From Patiria pectinifera (taxonomy: Eukaryota > Echinodermata > Asteroidea > Valvatida > Asterinidae): a stretch of 64,000 bases of DNA. The first letter of the stretch is position 1. Each line of letters opens with the position of its first letter. A model generated the notes under the pieces. That model was not told the origin of the DNA and did no database searches. It was given only the letters and a program-made list of their open reading frames with translations. The stretch covers positions 8,256,465 through 8,320,464 of the forward strand of contig CM057149.1 of assembly GCA_029964075.1 (NCBI GenBank), read 5' to 3'. The position numbers and the translations under genes were made by a program. This document shows positions 11,367 to 23,100 of the stretch, one piece after another.

Positions 11367-11919
11367 CTAACACCTGTCATTCTATAAGAAAAAATCTACA
11401 CAACACATAAAATAATCTGAAATAATCTGAAAATCTGTATTGGATCCGGGTCCAACCCAGGGTCAGTGAAATGATAGTGTGAAAGTCCTGATGTGTAGTA
11501 CAAAACATATTAGGTAATGAAAACTTGCATAGTACCATGAGTATACCAAAGATGAATTAACACATGCAGATGAGCACGATCGGCACACACGTGTGTATCT
11601 GCGAATACCAGTGTATTTTACTGTTATTTCTCACTTTATTTTTTAAAAGCAAAGAGCTTCAGTTTGAAACTGAAGCAAGATTCATTTTCCTGAATGCTAT
11701 AGCAATGTACAAGAGCAACCGTGGAAGACAGAATATTCTCCATGCTGCCAAAATAGAAAATAAATATATTTTCACGCTTGCAATAAGTTATATCCAATAT
11801 CTTACTTACATCTACTAACACATTAAGTCTGTGTATAGTTTCTTGATTATAATGAAATATTTGCATAGCTATTCAGCGTATGAGTGTGCCAGACATGTTT
11901 TCAAATGTATTTGTAAGAT

Positions 11920-12380
11920 TTAAAGAGGCTGTGGAATGCTCGAAGACATTTCCGTCATTTTTCGGGTATATGTAGCCTAAGGTGTGATGAAATAAAAACG
12001 ACTATTGTTTCTGTCATGAAATGAGTACAAAAGGTACTTTTGAGAGCTGTTTTTCAGGTCCAGTTTAGACGGCGTTGTTGCGGGCAGCAAACAAAACACA
12101 GTAAATCGTGACGTAATAAACAGGACTCCCGATGCACAGTAGCATACACGAGTCCTGTTTATTACGTCACGATTTACTGTGTTTTGTTTGCTGCCCGCAA
12201 CGACGACTTTTACACAGTTGCACGTTAAGGTCTAAACTGGACCTGAAAAACAGCTCTCAAAAGTACCTTTTGTACTCATTTCATGACAGAAACAATAGTT
12301 GTTTTTATTTCATCACACCTTAGGCTACATATACCCGAAAAATGACGGAAATGTCTTCGAGCATTCCACAACCTCTTTAA
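11920..12380. mobile_element. 460-bp near-perfect hairpin element with TTAA ends
   Basis: The left arm (from TTAAAGAGGCTGTGGAATGC) and right arm (to GCATTCCACAACCTCTTTAA) are inverted copies of about 200 bp each. They meet at a short central spacer near 12127-12150. Differences are few, mostly small indels. TTAA lies at each edge. Transcription would give a long dsRNA hairpin. Non-coding. Confidence 0.85.
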
Positions 12381-12657
12381 CTTAGCCACTTTCTGATCTG
12401 AATCTACTTCATCTTACCATTTCAATAATGGAACAGCCCAAGACAAACACTCGACATGATTGGTTGACATCACAAACTTGGTGGTAATCCAGACACTCTC
12501 ATTGGCTGAACACAACTTGGTTCATACCAAATGTATGATTATGGTATAGTCCAAGTACACAAAATGGAATAACCCAAGCCCAACTCTTGTTCTGATTGGC
12601 TGAATTCAGGGAGTTAACTCCACTGTCAACTCCATTATTAGACACTGTAACAACTTA

Positions 12658-12967
12658 GGCCAAGTTCGCGCAAGGACTATAGTTGACCAATGGTTAACTA
12701 ACGTTTGCCTGAACTCTGTCTAGTCAACGGTGGGTGACTATGCTAGTCGACTATTTGGAACCAGCATACTGGGGTTGGTTGCTTCGCTGGTAACCAATAG
12801 CCGCGCGCATTCATAACGCTAGCAGAGAGCCAGGATCCAGAAGTTTTGCGATGACATTTTGACCAGCGTTTGACTAGAGACGTTCGCACATTGCTATCAG
12901 TGCGCAGGCGTAAGGTACGTCACAAATCAACCACTAGTCGACTAATGGTCCTTGCCCGAACTTGGCC
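12658..12967. mobile_element. 310-bp MITE with GGCCAAGTTCG inverted ends
   Basis: The left GGCCAAGTTCGCGCAAGGAC and right GTCCTTGCCCGAACTTGGCC differ at one position as inverted repeats. The interior holds repeated GTCGACTA/TAGTCGAC-type motifs. Non-coding. Confidence 0.75.
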
Positions 12968-13474
12968 ATAACTTAGTAAGCTAAACCTTACCCAGAAAAA
13001 AATAATAAATATGGCGCAAGCCACTTTTGACCATAAAGTGTTTGTGCTATTTCACAGCAAGTTTCGCTCTATCACTTCAAAAATATGCCAAGTGCAGAGA
13101 TACTACCCAACCTCTAACTCCACTAGAATAACTTAAAACTAATAAATGCTTGGAAAACTACGAACTCGAAGGAGCCCAAGATCTGACTGCACCTTTCTAC
13201 AACCCCGAAGACACCAACGGACAATGATTTCACATTCTTGGGATAAACACAAACTGGTCATAAAACAATTGGATAAACCTATTGGATAAGTAGTACAATT
13301 AGGAATTGTCTTTGATCAAATACTAAAAAAGCTGAACCATTTTTTAAGTATCGATTATACTTTCTCAGAAAACTAGTATTATAGGAAAAGTTCAAATTAA
13401 GACTCCTGATTACATAGAGAAACATTTTGTTATAAAAATGTCCTCATAAAAACTATCTTATATCTTTTAGTTAC

Positions 13475-13495
13475 TTTATTCATTTTTTTTTTATT
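13475..13495 (-). promoter_or_regulatory. Candidate polyadenylation signals of the plexin gene
   Basis: Two AATAAA hexamers on the minus strand (13480-13475 and 13495-13490), about 600 bases past the stop codon. The position is plausible for a 3' end, but hexamers are frequent in AT-rich DNA. Confidence 0.3.
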
Positions 13496-14084
13496 CAGTA
13501 TTAATTTTTCAACCTTTTTGTAGGTTATATCAATTAATTGATACTGATTTTCACGAAAATGATACATGTTGTGCTTACATGTAGTTGATTCACATTTTTA
13601 ACCATCCTCTTGCAACAATTTCAACATTCCTAAATTAAGACAGAACTATTTGGAAAAATAAATTGTGAAAAACTGGATTAATCAAATATTAATAGTGAAT
13701 GTTAGTGAAACTTACGAATCAAACATTTACTGTTAAAATTGAAAATCAAAACTGTGGAAAGTGGACACAATAATTGAACAGGGTCCATACCTAAATATCT
13801 GTTCACAGATATTACTCAGGCAAAATTTTTATGGAGGTGAACACCAGTGTGTGTGGGTGGTACAGAAATTGCACAATATTTTAGCTGGTAATCTGATGTT
13901 CCTAAGCAAATATATTGCTTGCTCAGCACTTTCCGGCAAAAGTCCTCCATGAAAATTTTCCCCGTTTGGATTCCACTTCGAAGGGACAAAACTGAGGGTA
14001 TATCATCACTGTCGGGTTTAGGGTGTTTGTTGGAGAAGAAGATGCAAGATGTTCATATCAAACCTGGGACTCCTTCAGTAATTG

Positions 14085-14180
14085 TCAAGCCGAGTCGGCC
14101 ATGAGACGGAAGATGTCTTCCAGCTTGTCTCCTAGGCCTTGCTTCTGGGCCTCCTTGTCTTCGTCCAGGGATTGCAGGAT
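14085..14180 (-). CDS. PLXNA: Plexin exon 31: C-terminal tail and stop
   Basis: After acceptor CAACCCACCAG it encodes [20 protein letters not shown]... to RLMADSA and TGA (14087-14085). It completes the last GAP helix, which in class A continues YKDEILxALxxD. Residues 1821-1851. Confidence 0.95.
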   Translation of the reverse strand: MLQSLDEDKEAQKQGLGDKLEDIFRLMADSA

Positions 14181-17100
14181 CTGGTGGGTTGGGGAAAAGA
14201 GAGGGGTCAAAATGACTGACTTGGACTGGCATGTGGTGCTGACCTGCACCTCATTTTTGACATCATAAGGAACAATTCAGAATGCAGTGCACCAGTGATA
14301 TGATCATGGGAGGTAGGGGATTTACCCTGCTAAGTTTAATATAAGTTTGGAAACTGATGTTTTGTAGAAGTTTCGACACCACCTTTAAATAAAAACAACA
14401 ACAGCGTTTGTGCAAAATGTAAAATTTACGATGCAGGGTACTGAAAAGTCTTTTGTTTTCCATTGACCATATATGGGCATTTGCACTCATTCATGCATGG
14501 AAGCATGGCAAATAAATGATCACAACTACCAAATTTGTCCAAATGAGCTAAAACTTTCAATATGTGATGCGATCAAGCTAAACGAGTCGTTTGTCGGGAA
14601 TTTTCATTTGGAGATACGGGCCAAAATAGGGCCACTTCATCACATCACTTCATCACATCTCTTGGTGTTCCGACTTCCATAATTATTGAACTAAAGATGG
14701 TGCCAGCGTAAGGTTTTCACAGCAGTAATGCTGACATTGTGCTCTTTTCAAATCTGTAATAAAAAAAATTGACTGGGGTCGACAAACGACACATTTAGCT
14801 TGATCACATCACATATGTACTAAGCATGAGTGTCTCAACTACAAAACCAAATTTTGTAAAAATTAACCGTTAAATATACATTGCATGCATGCGAACAATT
14901 CCATCAGATATCGTTGTTTGAAAGTACTCCATGTCTGATATCTCTCTAACTCTCGATTCATAGCCTACCTCACTCTTGAAGACGCAAGCGTAGCAGAAGT
15001 AGAGCTCATTGAGTGCATTGAGCGGCTGGAACTCATTCTGGTAACGGTTGGTGTGAGAGGCCAGCATAGCGCTCATGTCCTGATCACTGACTGATGCCAT
15101 ATCGCTGATGTCTTTGTAGTATCTGAGATAAACACGAACAGAAAAAACCTCATTATAGTTGGTGTCTGGGAATTCTTAGGTTGGTATTGGCAGTACACTA
15201 AGGCCAGCAAGCTTAAGATTTTTTTTCTCAAATTAATTGATTCGTGCTTCCCTTTATATTATGGTCTTGACATTAATTCACAACAGGCTTTTCCATCCAC
15301 CTGTTATGTAGAAGATTTCTTTGTCTTCTCTTAACAGGTTTTTTTCAAGCTACAGTTTGAGCTACAGCTCTTGCAAGCTTTAGTGCCTTGGGCTTTTGAG
15401 GAATCCTTGGTTTCATAACAGTGTTGTAGTTGAGTCCATCACAAGACCTTGTGAAAGACTTGTGAAGGACTTGTGATGGACTTGTGATGGACTTGTGATG
15501 GACTTGTGAAGGACTTGTGATGGACTTGTGAAGGACTTGTGATGGACTTGTGATGGACTTGTGATGGACTTGTGATGGACTTGTGATGGACTTGTGATGG
15601 ACTTGTGATGGACTTGTGATGGACTTGTGATGGACTTGTGACAGACTTGACAACAACACCGATTCACAACAAGCAACGAATAACAATTCTTATTTGAGGA
15701 ACTTACTTTGCGACCCACTGTTTGTACTGTGGGATATCCTTGGCATACAGCAGCTTGTTGGACGGTGAGTCCTTGGTCAGATGCTGTTCAGATACTGAGC
15801 AGGAATCAATGAGTGTCTGGCCGATGATGGACACGCAGGCGTCTACCGTGTCTGTCTTGTTGATGTCAAACAGGATGGTGGGATTCATGATCAGGTTGAC
15901 CCAGAACCGAAGCTGAAGGCTGTAGGAAAAGGGGGTGGGGAGAGGATTGGAAATTTGTATTTGTAAAGCACTTTTTTTTGTTGGGAATCTTTCTGAATCC
16001 GCAAAGAAATCAATTGCCACAATTTTGATATTATGACAATATGACCAAGTTCAAGAATGACCAAGTTCAAAAAAATATATTTCACCAGCTAAATGTCATT
16101 TTATTGATAACAATTATAATGATAATAATAATTTGGGAGGCCAATCATCCTTACTCGCAGCAGAGAAGCTGAATTGCGAAGGACGCAGCTACAACTTGGT
16201 CAAGCCACTGGCATGTAAGGCGCCTTAGGCAGCCGCCATACGACTCATATATGACCACGGAACACAGCCTGAGATCGAAAGTGTTTGATTTTTCCGGGGG
16301 GAGGAAAACCGGCGGGCTTGGAGAAAAACCCTCGTGGCACAGGAGAGAACCAACGCACAACTCTACTCACATATGGTAATGGTCTGCGGCCGGGAATCGA
16401 ACCAGGGCCACAGTGGTGAGAGGGGAGCACTTTATGCACAAGCCTCCCATGCCACCCAATGGTGCAAGGAACAGCCTTGGTTAGCCACGAGGCATCACAT
16501 ATTTAGGGTCTTAAACTTTTAATAAGGGGTTAATTGTCCAAGATAGTTAGAAGGGTGGGTTTACCCTTTGCCTCAGGTGTAACGATGAGCATCTGTACTA
16601 CATGGTATAATATTGTTCTTATCCCCTGATCAATCCCTAAAACCATAGCAGGCTGGGGCAGACTGGGGGCAGGCTGGGGCAGGCTGGGGCAGACTGGGGC
16701 AGGCTGGGGCAGGTTGGGGATGGCTTGGGCAGGCTGGGGCAGGCTTGGGAAGGCTGGGGCAGGCTTGGGAATGCTGGGGCAGGCTGGGGCAGGCTGGGGC
16801 AGGCTGGGGCAGGCTGGGGAAGGCTGGGGCAGGCTGGGGAAGGCTGGGTAAGGCTGGGGCAGGCTGGGGAAGGCTGGGGCAGGCTGGGGCAGGCTGGGGC
16901 AGGCTGGGGCAGGCTGGGGCAGGCTGGGGCAGGCTGGGGCAGGCTGGGGCAGACTGGGGCAGGCTGGGGCAGGCTGGGGAAGGCTGGGGCAGGCTGGGGC
17001 AGGCTGGGGAAGGCTGGGGCAGGCTGGGGAAGGCTGGGGCAGGCTGGGGAAGGCTGGGGCAGGCTGGGGCAGGCTGGGGAAGGCTGGGGCAGGCTGGGGA

Positions 17101-20100
17101 AGGCTGGGGCAGACTGGGGCAGGCTGGGGCAGGCTGGGGCAGTCTGGGGCAGACTGGGGCAGACTGGGGCAGGCTGGGGAAGGCTGGGGAAGGCTGGGGC
17201 AGGCTGGGGCAGACTGGGGTAGGCTTGGGCAGGCTGGGGAAGGCTTGGGCAGGCTGGGGCAGTTTTGGGCAGTGCAGGAGGGTGGTTTTGGGCAGTACAG
17301 GGACTGATGTGCTGAAGTAAAATAGCCTCGACTGCTGATTTTGAGAACTGAGTCGGGATTAGGTTAAGCGTTGGGTCAGAATCCGAACTTACCAGTTGCT
17401 CTTCCATGCATGCGAGACATCAGGGTTGGTGATGCCGTGCGACGTGGCCTGCTCATCCAGGAAGTCAAACAGGTACTTGACGGCCAGGGGGACGTCTGAT
17501 TCACCGTTGAAGATGGTCTCCAAGAGTTCATCCACAAACTGCTGCAGGATACCCTGTATGATACGGAAAGAAAAGGTTAAAGTTGCGCTATTCCTGTTTT
17601 TTTTTTAGTTTCCTTTATTAAGGGAATAAATGTGTGCTCCCGAGGTTTTTATCACTCTGTTTAAGACCACTTAGAGTCTGGGCGTTGATAATTACCGCCC
17701 GAGGAGGTGAGTATTATATCACCAGACTCTAAGTGGTCTTAAACAAAGTGACAAATACCGACGGAGCACATATTTATTCCCATTCATAAATACCTTTTCG
17801 GTAAAAGAAAATCATATAATTCGTTCAAAACATCCCGATTTTGTTCAACAAATTCACTTTATGCTTTTTGAAACATCCCTCTTGCAAAATAATGGAGTGT
17901 TCAGCTGGCGAGTAAGATGTAAACAACCCTTTTATGGAGATTGACGCGCGCGTATCATGTTCTGCGTGATGTCGCGCAGAACGCAACTGGCGCGTTGCGT
18001 TTTAAATTTAGAATAATAAAATTCTGACTCGATAAGAGGCACTGGATTTAGTCCACATTTTATTGTGACACTGGAAAAGTGTTTAAGACCAGCTAGCCAT
18101 GTCTTTATCATCCGTTTAAGACCGAAACTGTCTATTTATGAATGTTATTTTTCTAGCAATACATAAGTAAATCACTTTTGGATGAGAAATAGCAAAAAAA
18201 TCAGCCCATGTTTAGTTATCGATAAATAGTTATAGGGGCCTGGCAAATAATTCAATTCTTGCAGTAGACTGGTTCCTGCCCCCTATCAGGATTGATAATG
18301 TATGGATGGGGAACCAGTCCACCCGCAGGGTGGATCTATTCATGCACAAGAGCGGCGCAACCTCAAGGCTTTGTTCAGACGGTTGAAGGCACCGATACAG
18401 AAAGAAAACTTTCTTGTTTAATAAACCACATCGGTTGGTTAAAAAAAATTAAAAGAAGACTCTGTCGGCGAATCGACAGTACATCTTTAAAGGCAGGTAT
18501 GAGCCTTGGGAAAATGTAGAAAAGGACCTACTGGTTAATGAGAAGAATCTTTCTCACAGTGAAGATAGGGATGATACCAAATACCCTGTGGATTATTCTT
18601 CCTGAAATGATATCACTTGGAGAAAAACACTAATTGAAGGCGATTTTAAAAAATGTGCCTGCGGGCACACTTTTTTGTGTGCTTTAGCAATGGAATCCCG
18701 TTACCAGACCCGAAAAGTGTGGATGTGTTTTCATTTGCTGTTGTAGTCCTTTGTCCTGCCTGTCCCATTGTCTGTCCCTAGGTTAGGGTACAAAAGCATT
18801 TTTGCTTCACCAAAACCTAAATGTTGTTCTTTGTGTAATAATTTGATATTAAACTTAACCTGTAATATTGTATTAACTTATTGTAAACACTGTACATGTA
18901 CATCCCAGGACAGCATTAAAATAAATGTGCTACTTCTACTTGTTTTCTCAGAATGTATAGATGACATTGAGCTTAAACTTCCTAGTTAGTTGCTATGCAC
19001 CCTTCTCAAAATTTTGAGCAATTTTGTTGCTTCAGACAAAAATAAAATGCACAAAAAGCCAATAACCCTAGTACCGTTAACCCGATCCTTACCTTTGTAG
19101 TGAGTAGCCTAGGGAGATAGATCTCAGCCATCATCTTCTGGTCTCTCTCCCCCTTGCGTAGACTGCCTGAGTCGACATGCTTGACCAGATGCCACAGGTT
19201 GACTCCTTTCTCCTGGTCTATAATGGGTGAGGCTGAGTTGGCAGGGCTCTGCAGAGTGCCCATACCTGCAGGTTGGGGACAGGTTATATTCAATATTCAG
19301 CTCATGAAAGCAGCTTTGCTACATTGTATTTATATAATATTGCATGGCTTTGAGGGGGATACAAGAATATATTGCATGTTAAAGACAATATTGTTATAGC
19401 GAGTGCCGAGACCTGCATGTTGGGGACAGGTTACATTCAATATTTAAGTCATGAAAGCAGCTTTGCTACATTGTATTTATATAATATTGCATGGCTTTGA
19501 GGGGGATACAAGAATATATTGCATGTTAAAGACAATATTGTTATAGCGAGTGCCCAGACCTGCAGAATTGGAAACAAGTTACATTCAATATTTAGCTCAT
19601 GAAAGCAGCTTTGCTACATTGTATTTATATATTGCATGGCTTTGGGGGGAATACAAGAATATATTGCATGTTAAAGACAATATTGTTATAGCGAGTGCCG
19701 AGACCTGCAGAATTGGATACAATGTTACATTCAATATTTAAGTCACGAAAGCAGCTTTGCTACATTGTATTTATATAATATTGCATGGCTTTGAGGGGGA
19801 TACAAGAATATATTGCATGTTAAAGACAATATTGTTATAGCAAGTGCCGAGACCTGCAGAATAGGAAACAAGTTACATTCAATATTTAGCTCATGAAAGC
19901 AGCTTTGCTACATTGTATTTATATAATATTGCATGGCTTTGAGGGGGATACAAGAATATATTGCATGTTAAAGACAATATTGTTATAGCGAGTGCCGAGA
20001 CCTGCAGAATTGGATACAAGTTACATTCAATATTGAGCTCATGAAAGCAGCTTTGCTACATTGTATTTATATAATATTGCATGGCTTTGAGGGGATGCAA

Positions 20101-23100
20101 GAATATATTGCACGAGCTATACCAATATTGCACAAGTTTTAGACAATATTGTTATAGCGAGTGCAAGATATTCTTGTATCCCCTGAAGAAAAGCCATCCA
20201 ATAATATTATTAGTGCCATCTTCGTTGTTTCCAGGTATTTTCAGCTTCTTTAATTCTCAAATTTTGTCGAATTCTTCGCCAACCGAAGTGAATGTCGCGC
20301 CACTTGTAGCTGCCATTTTTGTCGATAAGGCAGTACCGAATGCGCGTGTGGACAGCTACGCTCTCTTCAATGGTTAGCAACAGTACTCTGAGTTTCTGCA
20401 CTTTTCATAGAGTGGGAACCAGCAAAATTTGTTTAATGCCCAGATGAGGACAATATCAAAGCTATTATTGTTGTCGTACGGGTACTCTTATTGACAAAAT
20501 ATTGCAGTCATCAGGGTACTTTTTACGAAAGTATACAATACGCTGATCTATTTTTACCACTGGAAGCCTGATGTCAATAATAATAGTGAACTTGATGTGT
20601 CAGGGGTGTGTGTTATTGTATGGCTTACCATATTTCCTTGCTGGTGTGTTGGGCAGAGATCCACCATTAGGCTGGGCTCTCACTAACCTCAAGGTTGCAC
20701 CGTCTGGTACCTAAGTGCAAAGAAAAAGAAGATAACAGAATTACATGAGTCAGAATTCATGTACCGTAGTTCTTGTCTTGCACAATTTTTTCTTTGAATT
20801 TACTAACTTTCACTTATTTCTTTACACAAGTTCGATTAAATATACCTTACGCTCTTGTTAATACACATTCTGTTATGACAAAAATTTGGTTATAGGCCAT
20901 CAGCTTTGGGGTTTGGTCAGTATCAAATCAGGGCATAAATGATTATAGTGCGCATGCGCAAGGTAAACCGCCCCTAGAGTGGTAACAAGCATTTTGATGG
21001 ACATTTTGAAAAAAAGGGTGATAACACCTAAAAAGCTGCCACCGCTGCAATGCTATCACATATTTTCCAATTCTGGAGGTGTATACCTTGCCAAAAATTG
21101 CTATGACGATTATTCCCCTCATTTGATACCGGTTGCCAAAATTTTTGTTTTGACCGAGGCTGATGGCCTATTATAGTCGCTGTGGGAGATGTCACCATGC
21201 TTTGTCAAACCAGGCTTGGCAACTTTGACACTCGAACCCAAGAAATACCTCTCATGCGCTATAATCAAGTTGAGGCGCACGAATGAAGTACGCTTTGGAC
21301 TTTTTCGGGTATGAATGCAAATTTCCAAAACTGAATCTGATTCAGCTTGTTGAAAGCTCCCTCTGATAGGCTTGCTCCTGCTTTTCAGTATAGAGGCGTG
21401 TATCCGAACCAGGTACCCGAATCGAGTCCCCGTAACCAACTTTGCATATTAGTTTGCATATTACTTAAAAAAGGTTTCAAATGCCATTTGAGGAGAATTT
21501 TCAACATGAAAACCAGGCTAAATGGGAAAACAAAACAGATTCACGTTTATGACGCTTGTGAAAATGCAACTAAATGCTACATGTAGGCCTATTGAGCTCA
21601 CTGTACACACTTCAGGCATGCAACTTGGAAGTAACAAAAAAATGAGGAAACTCTAATCTTTACAAGACTTTGTACAGTGTTTTTCAAGTGAAAAAACGAG
21701 GAAATCAGCTGATCCGAGGAAAAGTTGCATGCCCGACACTTGCATCTTGCTGTATCGACCCACTGTTGTGTGGTAGTGTTATTGTGCGGACCTTTATGGA
21801 CAATCTGTAACGCAAATTCCAAGACTTACATTTTGGGGTTGGTTTTTTTTTTTTTTTTTGGATCGGGTACCCAATTTCCGTACTACCTATAAATGCAAAG
21901 CCCTGCTTGTCAGGGCCCAACTGGGAACCAAACCCAACTCCAGTCTCGGAATAAAACTATCAGGGGTGGAAACTGGCCACGTAACTGCTGGGGAGGTATT
22001 TATGCTGGGCTCCCGTACTGACCTGGTAATGTGCTAGGGTATTGATGCGTTTCCATTCGCCATCAAATCTCCCTCGCCAATCATCGTCTAGAAGGATCAT
22101 ACTGCTGGGGCCGTCTGGCCTGTCACTCCATTCTGCAAAAATCAATGAACACTCTCAAGAATAGCCACAAACCATTCAAATAAAGTTTGACAATGAAAAT
22201 TTTAGTTCATCTCACGGAACTTTTTTATTGTATATTTATTGCAATTTGACTTGTGATTGAATCTATTAAACTCTGGGTAATGGTTGTAATGCAAATTTAG
22301 TTTCACTAATACAACAATTTAAAACTTGTGCAGATGTGGTAAAAAATTGGTTTCTCACCTAAATCTAGTTCTTCTCTTGTGGGCCGTTTACTGAACGGAC
22401 AGGATTTGTAAATGGCATCCAGAATCTTGTCCTTCGTTTGCGAGATGGTGTCGCAGTCCAGCACCTTCAACTGGATGGGTTCTGAGGTGATGTCCAGACT
22501 GTTGGTGAAGATGTTCTAGAATACACGCAGTACGGGGATAAATTACTCAGCATGGAACTGTGAATTTATTTCAGATGATCTGCCAATATCATCAGCGAAT
22601 AATTTCTTTTCTAGTAATTTATTTTTCACTTGCTTGCTTGAATCCATGAAATGTGAAACTGAAATTCCCTTAAATTTCAGAAAACCAGGTCATTTAAAAC
22701 TGATTACTTTGTTATTACGAAGGATGCTTACCAGTGTTTTAAAGTCAATCTGCTGTCGGATGACTTTCATCTCGCTCAGTCCGTATCGGGCTTCCCCGGT
22801 AACGGCATCCACTGGACCCTTGTCAATCTGTAGGAATAAAAAAAAACCCAGAAGAAATCCAAATTATTAGATTCAGATAAATAAAATCTTAGGAAGGATA
22901 AAATTCAAAATTTGGCTTCAAAAGCAAATCCAAAAATAACAATTAGCCGGATACAGGCAATTAACAATCTGGACTAATGTCCTTCATCAACAGTTCGATT
23001 TTGAACAATAAATTCATAAGTTTGCAGGGCCAGAAGTTTAATTCCTCGCAGAATATTCCCAAAATGTGACCTCTTTTAATTTCAATAAACTACGGAAAGG

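Larger units (their letters stand above)
12381..14084. other. Region downstream of plexin stop, including presumed 3' UTR
   Basis: On the minus strand this lies 3' of the plexin stop codon. It holds a MITE (12658-12967) and candidate polyadenylation signals near 13475-13495. No further exon was seen. Confidence 0.4.

Noticed and set aside
15345..15718. Ser/His repeat frames
   Set aside because: Product of the 11-bp minisatellite within intron 29.
16637..17407. Long open frames on both strands (up to 256 codons) rich in [14 protein letters not shown] or GWGRLGQAG repeats
   Set aside because: They are translations of the 10-bp minisatellite in intron 28. All frames stay open because the unit lacks stops.
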